A stretch of 14,762 nucleotides of DNA, taken from assembly GCA_003663525.1 (NCBI GenBank), contig QMUF01000023.1:1-14762 (forward strand), read 5' to 3'. Made by a program: the position numbers and the translations under genes. The DNA comes from Thermococci archaeon (GTDB taxonomy: Archaea > Methanobacteriota_B > Thermococci > Thermococcales > Thermococcaceae). Of this stretch, positions 1 through 7,770 are shown piece after piece. The stretch's first letter is position 1, and each line of letters begins with the position of its first letter. The notes under the pieces are model-generated. The model saw nothing but the letters and a program-made list of their open reading frames with translations, made no database searches and was not told where the DNA came from.

Positions 1-336
1 ACTTATTATTCAATCGACTTTGAACAAGCTGGTGCAGATGAGTTTGGATGGTTTATAATAGCTATTGGCATTTTTCTCCTGTTTTCATCGTTTACTCTTG
101 AGATTTGGATTGCAAAAATAGTCTCAACACTTATTTTAGGTTTAGTTGGTCTAATTAGTTGTTCCTATCTTGGCAGTCTTTCACTATTGTTTAGCGAAGA
201 GCCTCCAGCATTTCCAAATTTGATTGTGTCCCTTGCTTTTACCTTACTCTTCCCAATTACAGTTCTCACAATAATCCTGCTTTGGATTCCCTCAATATGG
301 ACAAGGGGTTTAATGTTTTTAAAAGGAGATAAATGA
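1..336 (+). CDS. C-terminal part of an unknown multi-pass membrane protein (5' end outside window)
   Basis: Frame 1 is open from the first base to a TGA at 334-336 and gives 111 residues without a start, so the gene begins upstream of the window. Three strongly hydrophobic stretches (about residues 17-34, 38-62 and 74-99) are separated by short polar turns, one of them being EEPPAFPN. The chain ends in a basic tail, [10 protein letters not shown]. This indicates an integral membrane protein. I recognise no family motif and cannot assign a function. Its 3' end touches sequence resembling another gene (see the following pseudogene), so it may be a recent arrival or a rearrangement product. Confidence 0.6.
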   Translation, partial: TYYSIDFEQAGADEFGWFIIAIGIFLLFSSFTLEIWIAKIVSTLILGLVGLISCSYLGSLSLLFSEEPPAFPNLIVSLAFTLLFPITVLTIILLWIPSIWTRGLMFLKGDK

Positions 337-418
337 GGGAATAGACAGATTTTTAATAGAAGAAGGGTTTAAGAGTGTTAAAGATATTGTTGGAATAGCT
401 TTGGAGTGGGTGAGAAGA
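323..418 (+). pseudogene. Possible remnant of the dihydroorotate dehydrogenase (PyrD) C-terminus
   Basis: In the same frame as queC, the stretch from the stop at 320-322 up to the queC ATG reads like coding sequence without a start codon: an [15 protein letters not shown] segment followed by [13 protein letters not shown]. From memory, class 1B dihydroorotate dehydrogenases end in this pattern (GI..YL...GF.SI.EIVG.A), where the last helix follows the phosphate-binding site. Only about 30 residues remain, the body of the gene is absent, and the reading frame runs into queC without a stop. That fits a gene cut by a deletion or insertion whose left partner is the membrane protein gene. Alternatively it is a chance match or an N-terminal extension of QueC. 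The PyrD assignment is inference from pattern memory. Confidence 0.4.
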
Positions 419-1138
419 ATGAAGAAGGCTGTGGTTTTGTTTAGTGGAGGTGTTGACAGTACTGCCTGTCTTTATTGGGCAAAGAAGAACTATGATGGGG
501 TTATCATGCTCACCATAAACTATGGAAGCAATGAGGAAAAAGTCGCGAATAAAGTCGCTGAGTTCTTTTCAAAGGAGCTTAACATCCCACTCAAAATAAT
601 TCACTTGGACTTTTTAGAGGAGTTCTCAAAGCTTAGAGGGACAACCCTAGTCGCTGGAGAGATTCCAAAGGTTACAGCAAAGGATTTAGAAAACATAGAG
701 AAAGCCCAAGAAACTGCAAAGAGCGTTTGGGTGCCAGCGAGGAATGTTGTGCTAATTAGTGTTGCCGCTTCACTTTTGGACGCCCTTGGGGGAGGGGATA
801 TTATAGTGGGCTTCAACGCCGAGGAAGGTGCCACTTTTCCTGACAACACGCCAGAGTTTGTAGAAAAAGTGAATGAAATGCTGAAATATGGAACATTGAG
901 CGACGTAAAGGTGGTTGCACCTCTGATTAACCTCGATAAAAGGGACATAGCAAAGCTGTTGAAAGAACTCAATGCAAAATACGAATATTCTAACTCATGC
1001 TACATACCCAGAGGTTTTACAGAAGATGGAAAACCCATTCACTGTGGAGAATGCGAGAGCTGCGTTAGAAGACATAGGGGACTTATCGAGGCTATTGGAG
1101 AGGATAAGACGGTCTATGAAGTTGAACCTAAGGTATAA
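419..1138 (+). CDS. queC: 7-cyano-7-deazaguanine (preQ0) synthase QueC
   Basis: QueC converts 7-carboxy-7-deazaguanine to preQ0 using ATP and ammonia. In archaea preQ0 is the base inserted at position 15 of tRNA on the way to archaeosine. The 239-aa product opens with the PP-loop ATP pyrophosphatase motif SGGVDS (residues 9-14). Near the C-terminus it has four cysteines, C194, C209, C212 and C215 (SC...HCGECESC), that form the family's zinc site. Length is normal for QueC. I chose the ATG at 419 because GGTGAG at 409-414 sits 4 nt upstream and [11 protein letters not shown] is the typical QueC start; a TTG at 401 would only add six residues. No other preQ0 genes (queD, queE, tgtA) lie in the window. 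Confidence 0.95.
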   Translation: MKKAVVLFSGGVDSTACLYWAKKNYDGVIMLTINYGSNEEKVANKVAEFFSKELNIPLKIIHLDFLEEFSKLRGTTLVAGEIPKVTAKDLENIEKAQETAKSVWVPARNVVLISVAASLLDALGGGDIIVGFNAEEGATFPDNTPEFVEKVNEMLKYGTLSDVKVVAPLINLDKRDIAKLLKELNAKYEYSNSCYIPRGFTEDGKPIHCGECESCVRRHRGLIEAIGEDKTVYEVEPKV

Positions 1139-1156
1139 CTTATAACTATGAAGGTT

Positions 1157-1190
1157 GAGGGTAAAGGGGTTAAAACTCCACCCTCTTTTT
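1157..1190 (+). terminator. Hairpin plus T-run after queC
   Basis: GAGGGT (1157-1162) pairs with ACCCTC (1180-1185), and the inner GGGGTT (1166-1171) pairs with AACTCC (1174-1179) with one G-U pair. Five Ts follow at 1186-1190. This resembles an intrinsic terminator for queC and overlaps the 3' end of the convergent THUMP gene. Archaeal termination depends mainly on the T-tract, so the role of the hairpin is inferred. Confidence 0.45.
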
Positions 1191-1664
1191 CACGATTTCT
1201 TCCGGTTTGATTACGCTTAATCCAGTCTTTTTTCCAAGAACCTCAATCCAAACGTACCAGTCTGGATTTGTCAGATCTACTCTAGCTTTCAAGCTCTCTT
1301 TTATTTTTGCTCCAAGTTCAATTTCTATTTCTTTCCCGGAAGATATCCAGTTACCCCTTCTTTTACACCTAACTGCAAAACTTTCGGCCTCTTTAATACG
1401 TTCTTTAGCCATTTCGAAGGCTTCTTCCATTATTATCTCTTTTTTGCTTCTAACTAATTTCTCTAGAGGTAGAACTTTAAAAATAGCTGTAGTGTCAAAC
1501 TCTTTTATCCTTTCCAATACTTCATCCTTTTCGAGACGTGTTTTGACTATTAACACTCCTCTCCACTTTGCACGTCTAACTCTTGCATCTCCAAGAGCCC
1601 ATTCAAGCTCGAGAGCAGCATCACCCTCTCTTCCACCAGGTACTGTTACAAGCAGTGTGGTCAT
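1170..1664 (-). CDS. THUMP-domain protein (Tan1-like)
   Basis: The 164-aa product starts MTTLLVTVPGGREGDA and continues through a mixed alpha/beta region to SFAVRCKRRGNW (about residues 95-106) and ends near KTGLSVIKPEEIV. The pattern 'SFAVR.KRRG' followed by an 'IEVLGKKTGLSV'-like strand is typical of the THUMP RNA-binding domain of Tan1-like proteins. Eukaryotic Tan1 helps the acetyltransferase form N4-acetylcytidine in tRNA; whether this archaeal protein does the same is inference. No catalytic domain is attached. A TTG seven codons upstream is possible, but GAGGTGA lies 5 nt before the ATG at 1664 and fixes that start. The neighbour queC also acts in tRNA modification, though the two genes are convergent. 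Confidence 0.75.
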   Translation of the reverse strand: MTTLLVTVPGGREGDAALELEWALGDARVRRAKWRGVLIVKTRLEKDEVLERIKEFDTTAIFKVLPLEKLVRSKKEIIMEEAFEMAKERIKEAESFAVRCKRRGNWISSGKEIEIELGAKIKESLKARVDLTNPDWYVWIEVLGKKTGLSVIKPEEIVKKRVEF

Positions 1665-1728
1665 TTTCTTCACCTCTATGGACAAGTTTATATATCCTCT
1701 TACTTAAAATTTAAACTTGGTGGGTAAA
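1665..1728. promoter_or_regulatory. Divergent promoter between THUMP gene and AAA+ ATPase gene
   Basis: The spacer holds TTTATATAT (about 1687-1695), placed about 38 nt before the ATPase ATG, which predicts a start of transcription near 1716 and a short leader with GGTGGGT. On the other strand AAATTTTAAG (about 1704-1713) could serve the THUMP gene, predicting a leader of about 20 nt that includes GAGGTGA. Positions are estimated by eye from the usual 25-nt TATA-to-start distance. Confidence 0.5.
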
Positions 1729-2931
1729 ATGGAAAGGCCTAGTACACTTAAAGTTTATTCCCCTCCATCTTATGAAGTATATGGTCTAGCAAAAAATCCT
1801 TTTGAACAATTGGCAAGTGAAGGAATAGAAGACGTAGAGAGTATACATGTTTACCAAGAGGTGGATATGCGCTTATCCATGATGATTTCAGAAATAATCG
1901 GTAATCAAAGTTCAATGGCGTTTTCTTTAGTTGGTCCATTGGGAATGGGTAAAACCCAGAGACTTAAGACCATTTATAAGGCAATATCAGAGCAGGGAGG
2001 TAAAGCGATTTATATTAAAGTGGACACAAATGACATTTTAAAACTCACAAGGGACATGTTCAATGGACTGAAACCACCGAAGACTAGGACAAACATTTTC
2101 TTTGAAAATCTCTCAAGAAAACTCGGTTTTATAGATCGTCTTGAGAAGATGTTGTCTTCAACTAAGGAGTATAAGTCAAGGGATATAGCGGAGATGCTAA
2201 CGAAGGACTTAAGCAGATACCCATACTCTACAGTACTTCTTGATGAGTTGGAAAATATGCAAACGGCAAGTGAGGAAGAGAAGATACTCTTTTTCGAAAT
2301 GTTAAGACATTTTATAAGCAACATGCCAAGGGGTTGTATAGTCGGGTTTGCATGTATACCTGATGCATATGAGGAATATTCAAAGATTTTCCCTGCATTT
2401 TTCATGAGGCTTCATTATGAATTCAAACTAAGGCCCATGAGTCTTGATGAAACTTTTGAACTTGTTAAGAAGAGGCTTAATCAAGTTAGAATCAGAGACA
2501 CAGACGATCCTATTTACCCCTTCACGGAGGAAGCAATAAGACTTATTCACCAACTTGCAAAAGGAAATCCAAGACAAATCCTGAGGCTTCTCCACTACGT
2601 GTTGGGGGAGGCCAGCAAGCATAAGTTTGACCCAATAGATGACTATGTTGTAACGACCATACTGGAGGAACCCAAGAGCTTGGAAGAATATTTGATGAGA
2701 ATACCAAAGGATTACAGAGATTTAGTAGAAACTATAGTATACCAGTTCAATGGAGGGCCGGCGAGCTATATTCAGATAGCTAAAGAAGTGAAAAAGCCAG
2801 GAGTTCAAGTCTACGATCACCTAGAGGAGTTAATAAGGTTGGGGTTTTTGGTTGGGGATCCAAAAGGAAACTACAAAGTCCCAGATTATGTCAGAAAATT
2901 CCTTGAAGAGCAAGAAGTGGAGGAGGCTTAA
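1729..2931 (+). CDS. AAA+ ATPase, Cdc6/ORC-like, with C-terminal winged helix
   Basis: This is a 400-aa P-loop ATPase. Visible parts are Walker A GPLGMGKT (residues 69-76), Walker B with hydrophobic strand TVLLDE (168-173), an arginine in a GNPRQILRLL segment (about 279-288) in the sensor-2 position, and a C-terminal winged-helix-like region (about 310-395) with 'EVKKPGVQVYDHLEELIRLGFL'-type character. The layout matches archaeal ORC/Cdc6-related ATPases that bind DNA through the winged helix. However, it lacks the look of the canonical replication initiator Cdc6/Orc1, and its DNA target is unknown. The ATG at 1729 follows GGTGGGT by 3 nt; a TTG four codons upstream is less likely. The stop overlaps the next start (TAATG), so the ATPase and the membrane protein are translationally coupled. 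Function is inferred from domains only. Confidence 0.8.
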   Translation: MERPSTLKVYSPPSYEVYGLAKNPFEQLASEGIEDVESIHVYQEVDMRLSMMISEIIGNQSSMAFSLVGPLGMGKTQRLKTIYKAISEQGGKAIYIKVDTNDILKLTRDMFNGLKPPKTRTNIFFENLSRKLGFIDRLEKMLSSTKEYKSRDIAEMLTKDLSRYPYSTVLLDELENMQTASEEEKILFFEMLRHFISNMPRGCIVGFACIPDAYEEYSKIFPAFFMRLHYEFKLRPMSLDETFELVKKRLNQVRIRDTDDPIYPFTEEAIRLIHQLAKGNPRQILRLLHYVLGEASKHKFDPIDDYVVTTILEEPKSLEEYLMRIPKDYRDLVETIVYQFNGGPASYIQIAKEVKKPGVQVYDHLEELIRLGFLVGDPKGNYKVPDYVRKFLEEQEVEEA

Positions 2932-3464
2932 TGGACTATAATGGCCATGTGCTTAGTGGCCTCTTAACTTATCCTTTGGCAGTTTTATTTGCCTCTTTTT
3001 TAAAACAATATGCAGGTATTCCCTTTAAAATGAGTTTGATGGCTACAATTTTTGGTTATGCAGTCTATGTACTTGGATCGGACTTGCCAGATTTGGATCA
3101 TCCAGAGGCTTTGGTTCATAGGGGCATAAAACCTATAGTCTCTGTAATGGTAGGTAGTGCAGTGGTTGCCAAAATCAGAGATTCCATAGCATTTGGAAAT
3201 GATACTTGGATGAATGGAGGCATATCATGGGCAATAGGAGCTCTTTTTGCGGTTGGGGCTTGGTATGCATTTGGTGCTGTAATACCCAAACACCGAGGAG
3301 TGGTGCACTCTCTTATGTTTGCAGGTATTTATGGGTTGTCTATTTTTGCTTTATGCAGATATGGACTTATTTTTGGATTCAAAGAGGCTTTGTTTGTAGC
3401 TTTCATGGCTTTTTTGGGCTATACTCTTCATTTAGTAGGAGATAAGAAGGTAAAGTTGATATAG
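2931..3464 (+). CDS. YdjM-like membrane-bound metal-dependent hydrolase family protein
   Basis: The 177-aa protein has several hydrophobic segments (about residues 8-25, 36-52, 97-118, 128-146 and 150-166) interleaved with the conserved polar motifs of the YdjM/DUF457 family: an early His (H6), GSDLPDLDHPE (49-59), HRGVVHS (121-127) and GYTLHLVGD (163-171). The clustered His and Asp residues would bind metal near the membrane; members are annotated as putative membrane hydrolases, but the substrate is unknown. The ATG shares one base with the TAA of the ATPase gene, and AGGAGG lies 5 nt upstream inside that gene. It is therefore the second gene of a two-gene operon, suggesting that the ATPase and this protein work in one process. 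Confidence 0.75.
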   Translation: MDYNGHVLSGLLTYPLAVLFASFLKQYAGIPFKMSLMATIFGYAVYVLGSDLPDLDHPEALVHRGIKPIVSVMVGSAVVAKIRDSIAFGNDTWMNGGISWAIGALFAVGAWYAFGAVIPKHRGVVHSLMFAGIYGLSIFALCRYGLIFGFKEALFVAFMAFLGYTLHLVGDKKVKLI

Positions 3465-3486
3465 TTCTCAAAATTGTTCCATAATG

Positions 3487-3524
3487 TTTTTAAATATCCA
3501 ACCAAAAGTTGTAAACTGGAGGTG
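3487..3524 (+). promoter_or_regulatory. trxB promoter with SurR-type motif
   Basis: The TATA-like TTTTTAAATAT (3487-3497) predicts a transcription start near 3517. Overlapping that point is GTTGTAAAC (3508-3516), which exactly fits GTTn3AAC, the core of the sulfur-response regulator SurR site of Thermococcales. Five bases later comes GTG (3522-3524), one base off the third element of the extended motif GTTn3AACn5GTT. A site downstream of TATA would be expected to repress. The match is seen directly; the regulation is inferred from the known family. Confidence 0.5.
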
Positions 3525-3530
3525 AAAGAA

Positions 3531-4526
3531 ATGTTTAGCTTGGGGAGTCTCTCACAAGGTGGCGTTGATGAGACAAAAACTTGGGATGTTTTGATAATTG
3601 GAGCAGGTCCAGCGGGTTTTACAGCAGCTATATATTCAGCTAGATACGACTTTGATACACTTATAATATCAAAAGATATTGGGGGAAATGTTGCCCTTAC
3701 AGATATCATTGAAAACTATCCTGGATTCCCAGAAGGAGTAAAAGGTTCTGAACTAGCCAATAAAATGCATGAGCAAGTAAAGAAGCTTAATGTTCCTATA
3801 GTCTTTGATGAAGTGGAAAGGGTAGATCCAGCAGAATGTGCTTATTATGAGGGCCCGTGTAAATTTGAAGTAAAAACAAAGAATGGCAAAGTTTACAAAG
3901 CTAGGAGTGTTATAATTGCTGTAGGTGCAGAACCAAGGAAACTCAAGGTGCCAGGGGAGGATAAGTTCTACGGAAGGGGGGTTAGCTATTGTGCAACTTG
4001 CGACGGTCCGTTGTTTAAGGGCAAGCACGTGATAGTAGTGGGTGGTGGAAACACGGCTCTTCAGGAAGCTTTGTATCTTAATGAAATCGGAGTCAATGTA
4101 ACACTCGTACATAGGAGGGAAGAATTTAGGGCGGACAAAATACTTCAGGAGAGATTCAAACAAGCGGGGATTCCTGTGTTATTAAATGCTGTAGTTGTGG
4201 AGATTAAAGGTGATCAAAAAGTTGAAAGTGTTCTTTTAAGAAATGTTAAAACGGGAGAAGTATTTGAAAAGAAGGTTGATGGAGTCTTTGTTTTCATAGG
4301 TTATGAGCCAAAAACTGATTTTGTCAAACACTTGGCCGTTACAGATGAACAAGGTTACGTACTTGTGGACATGTACATGAGAACTAATATAAAGGGCCTT
4401 TTTGCAGCTGGTGATATAACGAATGTCTTCAAGCAAATTGCAGTAGCCGTGGGGCAGGGAGCTATAGCAGCGAACTCGGCAAAGGGTATTTTGGAGAATT
4501 GGAAATCTCAAATGAATGAGGAGTGA
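3531..4526 (+). CDS. trxB: Thioredoxin reductase (NAD(P)H-dependent flavoprotein)
   Basis: This 331-aa enzyme passes electrons from NAD(P)H through FAD and an active-site disulfide to thioredoxin or, in Thermococcales, to the glutaredoxin-like protein disulfide oxidoreductase. Seen in order: FAD-binding GAGPAG (24-29), redox pair CATC (C154, C157), NAD(P)H-binding GGGNTA (171-176), the HRREEFRA segment (194-201) whose arginines usually indicate NADPH binding, and the C-terminal AAGD FAD motif. Length is a little over the bacterial norm because of about 17 extra N-terminal residues. I chose the ATG at 3531 since GGAGGTGA precedes it by 5 nt; a TTG at 3474 lies upstream of the TATA box and is excluded. 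It has its own promoter, and the following gene also has its own. Confidence 0.95.
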   Translation: MFSLGSLSQGGVDETKTWDVLIIGAGPAGFTAAIYSARYDFDTLIISKDIGGNVALTDIIENYPGFPEGVKGSELANKMHEQVKKLNVPIVFDEVERVDPAECAYYEGPCKFEVKTKNGKVYKARSVIIAVGAEPRKLKVPGEDKFYGRGVSYCATCDGPLFKGKHVIVVGGGNTALQEALYLNEIGVNVTLVHRREEFRADKILQERFKQAGIPVLLNAVVVEIKGDQKVESVLLRNVKTGEVFEKKVDGVFVFIGYEPKTDFVKHLAVTDEQGYVLVDMYMRTNIKGLFAAGDITNVFKQIAVAVGQGAIAANSAKGILENWKSQMNEE

Positions 4527-4548
4527 GTTTGTCTAGAACTTATTCTGC

Positions 4549-4612
4549 AACTTCTTTTCTTAATTTTCTTGTAAAAGTATCCTTTCTTTTCTATTATTCC
4601 CGAAACTTTTTC
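4549..4612 (+). terminator. T-rich termination region after trxB
   Basis: Just after the trxB stop lies a pyrimidine-rich stretch with several runs of three to five Ts (TTCTTTTCTTAATTTTC and further on CTTTCTTTTC). Such oligo-T tracts end transcription in archaea. No convincing hairpin is seen. Confidence 0.45.
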
Positions 4613-4640
4613 GACCAAAAATAGCTTTTAATGAGCATAG

Positions 4641-6026
<1,386 letters not shown>

Positions 6027-6060
6027 CTTCTCTTATTTTGTTTTCTTTTCTTTATTAGTT
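6027..6060 (+). terminator. T-rich termination region after the aminotransferase
   Basis: The stop codon is followed at once by a run of T-rich blocks (CTCTTATTTTGTTTTCTTTT) without a stable hairpin, the normal form of an archaeal terminator. Confidence 0.45.
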
Positions 6061-6077
6061 ATGTTCTGAGAGAAAAT

Positions 6078-6111
6078 CTTTTAAACTTCAATTTCAAGTT
6101 TTAACTTGAAA
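6078..6111 (+). promoter_or_regulatory. TATA box and operator-like palindrome of the ECF S-component gene
   Basis: CTTTTAAAC (about 6079-6087) is a TATA-like box that predicts a start of transcription near 6108-6112. Between it and that start sits a perfect inverted repeat: TTTCAAGTT (6092-6100), two bases, AACTTGAAA (6103-6111). A dimeric repressor bound there would block polymerase. The repeat is seen directly; the repressor and its ligand are unknown. Confidence 0.5.
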
Positions 6112-6135
6112 AATAAATAAAGTGAGGTGATAATA

Positions 6136-6738
6136 ATGACAATAGAAGTGATGGCTCCATATGCTAAATGGATTATAATAGCAGTTGCAATACTTTATTT
6201 TGCTTATCTATTCATACTCAAGAAAAAGATTTTTGAGGCTGCAGTGGGAGTGGCTTTGTCAGGAGTAATGGCAGCTTTGGTGGCAGTTGTTACAATGGCA
6301 ATTCAAGTACCTACACCTTTAACCAGTGGGTATATTAACGTAGGGGATAGCATGGTAATGCTTGTTGCAGTACTCTTTGGCCCAACAATAGGGGCATTTG
6401 CTGGAGGGTTTGGCTCTGGAATGGCAGATATAGTAACAGGTTACGCTCATTGGGCACCGTTCACTTTAGTAATAAAAGGGGTAGAAGGATTTGTTGTAGG
6501 ATATATTACCTCCAAAAAAGATGATTTCACAACAGTACTTCTGGCAACAATTCTTGGAGGAATTTTGATGGTTCTTGGTTACTTTATGATTGAAATTTAT
6601 GTTTATGGATGGGGAGGAGCTGTGGCAGAGGTTCCAGGGAACATTCTCCAAGCAGTTACTGGCATTGTAGTCGGGGGTGGCGTAGGACACGTAATAAAAA
6701 GAAGAATAAAAGATGTTTTAATTTCGCTCCGGGTTTAG
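6136..6738 (+). CDS. ECF transporter S component (riboflavin-type family), substrate unknown
   Basis: The 200-aa integral membrane protein has about six hydrophobic segments, beginning with an N-terminal helix (about 10-28) before the core. The core contains GYINVGDSMVM (about 67-77), FGPTIGAFAGGFGSGMADI and FTLVIKGVEGFVVG, which match the energy-coupling factor S-component family that captures vitamins for an ABC-like module (EcfT plus two ATPases). None of those partners lie in the window, so it would use a shared module encoded elsewhere. The substrate could be riboflavin, a thiamine precursor or another vitamin. The ATG at 6136 follows GAGGTGA by 5 nt; the GTG at 6127 lies inside that site. 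The stop overlaps the convergent gene by 4 nt. Confidence 0.75.
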   Translation: MTIEVMAPYAKWIIIAVAILYFAYLFILKKKIFEAAVGVALSGVMAALVAVVTMAIQVPTPLTSGYINVGDSMVMLVAVLFGPTIGAFAGGFGSGMADIVTGYAHWAPFTLVIKGVEGFVVGYITSKKDDFTTVLLATILGGILMVLGYFMIEIYVYGWGGAVAEVPGNILQAVTGIVVGGGVGHVIKRRIKDVLISLRV

Positions 6739-7022
6739 AGGTTTTTGATTTCTTCTATTTCTTCCCAAAATTCCTTCTCTTCTATGAGTGGTTCAAGTGA
6801 GATTCTCCTTGAGGCCTTTCTAAGGTGCCCTATGAACCTAGGATCTCCGAGTATAGCATCGCAGTTTAACTCTCTCACAATATAGATTTCTAAACCTAAA
6901 CTCTTTAGCTCTTCCAAGGCTATTTCTGCAAACTTGGGCCCTACAAGTGCGACTCTCGGTTGAAAACCGTCTTCTTCTATCTCTTTTATTGCGGTTTTCA
7001 AAAGCTTTAAAAGTTCACTCAT
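6735..7022 (-). CDS. Small HK97 A-domain-like protein (DUF1884; putative family 4 encapsulin)
   Basis: The product has 95 aa. An amphipathic, charged N-terminal helix (1-18) is followed by a compact alpha/beta segment with [16 protein letters not shown] (24-39), [18 protein letters not shown] (46-63) and RRISLEPL (72-79), then an acidic C-terminal tail. This is how I remember the Thermococcales DUF1884 proteins, which have been proposed as 'family 4' encapsulins: shells or assemblies made of just the A-domain of the HK97 capsid fold. The start overlaps the deoC stop (ATGA, 4 nt), so the two are translated from one message. Deoxyribose-phosphate aldolase is, as I recall, one of the proposed cargo partners of this family. 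The family assignment rests on memory of sequence and context, and shell formation is not shown by sequence. Confidence 0.65.
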   Translation of the reverse strand: MSELLKLLKTAIKEIEEDGFQPRVALVGPKFAEIALEELKSLGLEIYIVRELNCDAILGDPRFIGHLRKASRRISLEPLIEEKEFWEEIEEIKNL

Positions 7023-7675
7023 TTTTTGCCCCCTTCAATGATTTTTACTCCGCTTGATGTACCAATCCTATTTGCACCTGCATTTATCATTGCTAATGCT
7101 TCTTCATAAGTTCTTATCCCGCCAGCTGCCTTCACACCGAGTTTATCTCCTACAACTTTTCGCATTAACTTTACATCTTCGATTGTTGCTCCTCCAGTTC
7201 CAAAACCAGTAGATGTTTTGACAAAGTCTGCCCCAGCTTCCACGGCAAGTTTGCATGCAATCTCTTTTTCTTCCTCACTTAAATAACAAGTTTCTATGAT
7301 TACTTTCACTATAGCTCCTTTTTCATGTGCGATCCTCACAACTTCGGCTATATCATTCCTAACATATTTATAGGCCTTGTCTTTTAGGGCGCCTATGTTA
7401 AGGACCATATCGACCTCATCGGCTCCATCTTCGAGAGCTTTCTTTGCTTCGAACACTTTTACTTCGGTAGGGGTAGCTCCGAGAGGAAACCCAATTACAG
7501 TCGCTACTTTAATATTTGTGCCTTGGAGTTGTTCCTTTGCGAGTTTTACTCTATATGGGTTCACACAGACTGCATAAAAGTTGTATCTTCTTGCTTCGTC
7601 ACAGAGTTTTATTATGTCCTCCTCGCTAGCATATGCTTTTAGGTTTGTGTGATCTATATATTTGGCAATATTCAT
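7019..7675 (-). CDS. deoC: Deoxyribose-phosphate aldolase
   Basis: DeoC reversibly splits 2-deoxy-D-ribose 5-phosphate into acetaldehyde and glyceraldehyde 3-phosphate, linking nucleoside breakdown to glycolysis. The 218-aa sequence has the TIM-barrel landmarks of the family: [10 protein letters not shown] with D89, the Schiff-base lysine K153 in FVKTSTGFG, and the helper lysine K182 in KAAGGIR. Length is typical of archaeal DeoC. The ATG at 7675 is preceded by GAGGTGA 5 nt upstream. It is the first gene of a two-gene minus-strand operon, with an overlapping downstream gene for an encapsulin-like small protein. A TATA-like AAAATATATT (about 7706-7715 read on the minus strand) fits its promoter. 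Confidence 0.95.
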   Translation of the reverse strand: MNIAKYIDHTNLKAYASEEDIIKLCDEARRYNFYAVCVNPYRVKLAKEQLQGTNIKVATVIGFPLGATPTEVKVFEAKKALEDGADEVDMVLNIGALKDKAYKYVRNDIAEVVRIAHEKGAIVKVIIETCYLSEEEKEIACKLAVEAGADFVKTSTGFGTGGATIEDVKLMRKVVGDKLGVKAAGGIRTYEEALAMINAGANRIGTSSGVKIIEGGKK

Positions 7676-7705
7676 TTTTTCACCTCTGGAAAATCTTTGT
7701 TCTCA

Positions 7706-7767
7706 ATATATTTTAGCTTTTTACCCAAAGATTTTAAAATCTCATCCCTTTAATACCCTCGGGAGGT
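7706..7767. promoter_or_regulatory. Divergent promoter region deoC / cation exchanger, with palindromic TATA
   Basis: For deoC the minus strand has AAAATATATT about 35 nt from its start. For the exchanger, ATTTTAAAAT (7731-7740) lies about 35 nt before the ATG and is the centre of a perfect 14-bp palindrome, AGATTTTAAAATCT (7729-7742). GGGAGGT (7761-7767) is the exchanger's ribosome binding site. The palindrome may be just a symmetric TATA box. Confidence 0.45.
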
Positions 7768-7770
7768 AAA

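Noticed and set aside
401..418. Upstream TTG start for queC
   Set aside because: The ATG at 419 has its own ribosome binding site and gives the family-typical N-terminus.
1207..1707. 166-codon plus-strand frame across the THUMP gene
   Set aside because: It is antisense to the THUMP protein, which has a good start site and recognisable family sequence.
3206..3445. 79-codon plus-strand frame overlapping the YdjM-like gene
   Set aside because: It is an alternative frame of a gene with clear family motifs, and its Cys/Trp-rich translation looks random.
3474..3530. Upstream TTG start for trxB
   Set aside because: It lies before the TATA box, and the ATG at 3531 has a strong GGAGGTGA.
3753..4163. 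136-codon minus-strand frame inside trxB
   Set aside because: TrxB has every catalytic motif in the plus frame; the antisense product has no recognisable motif.
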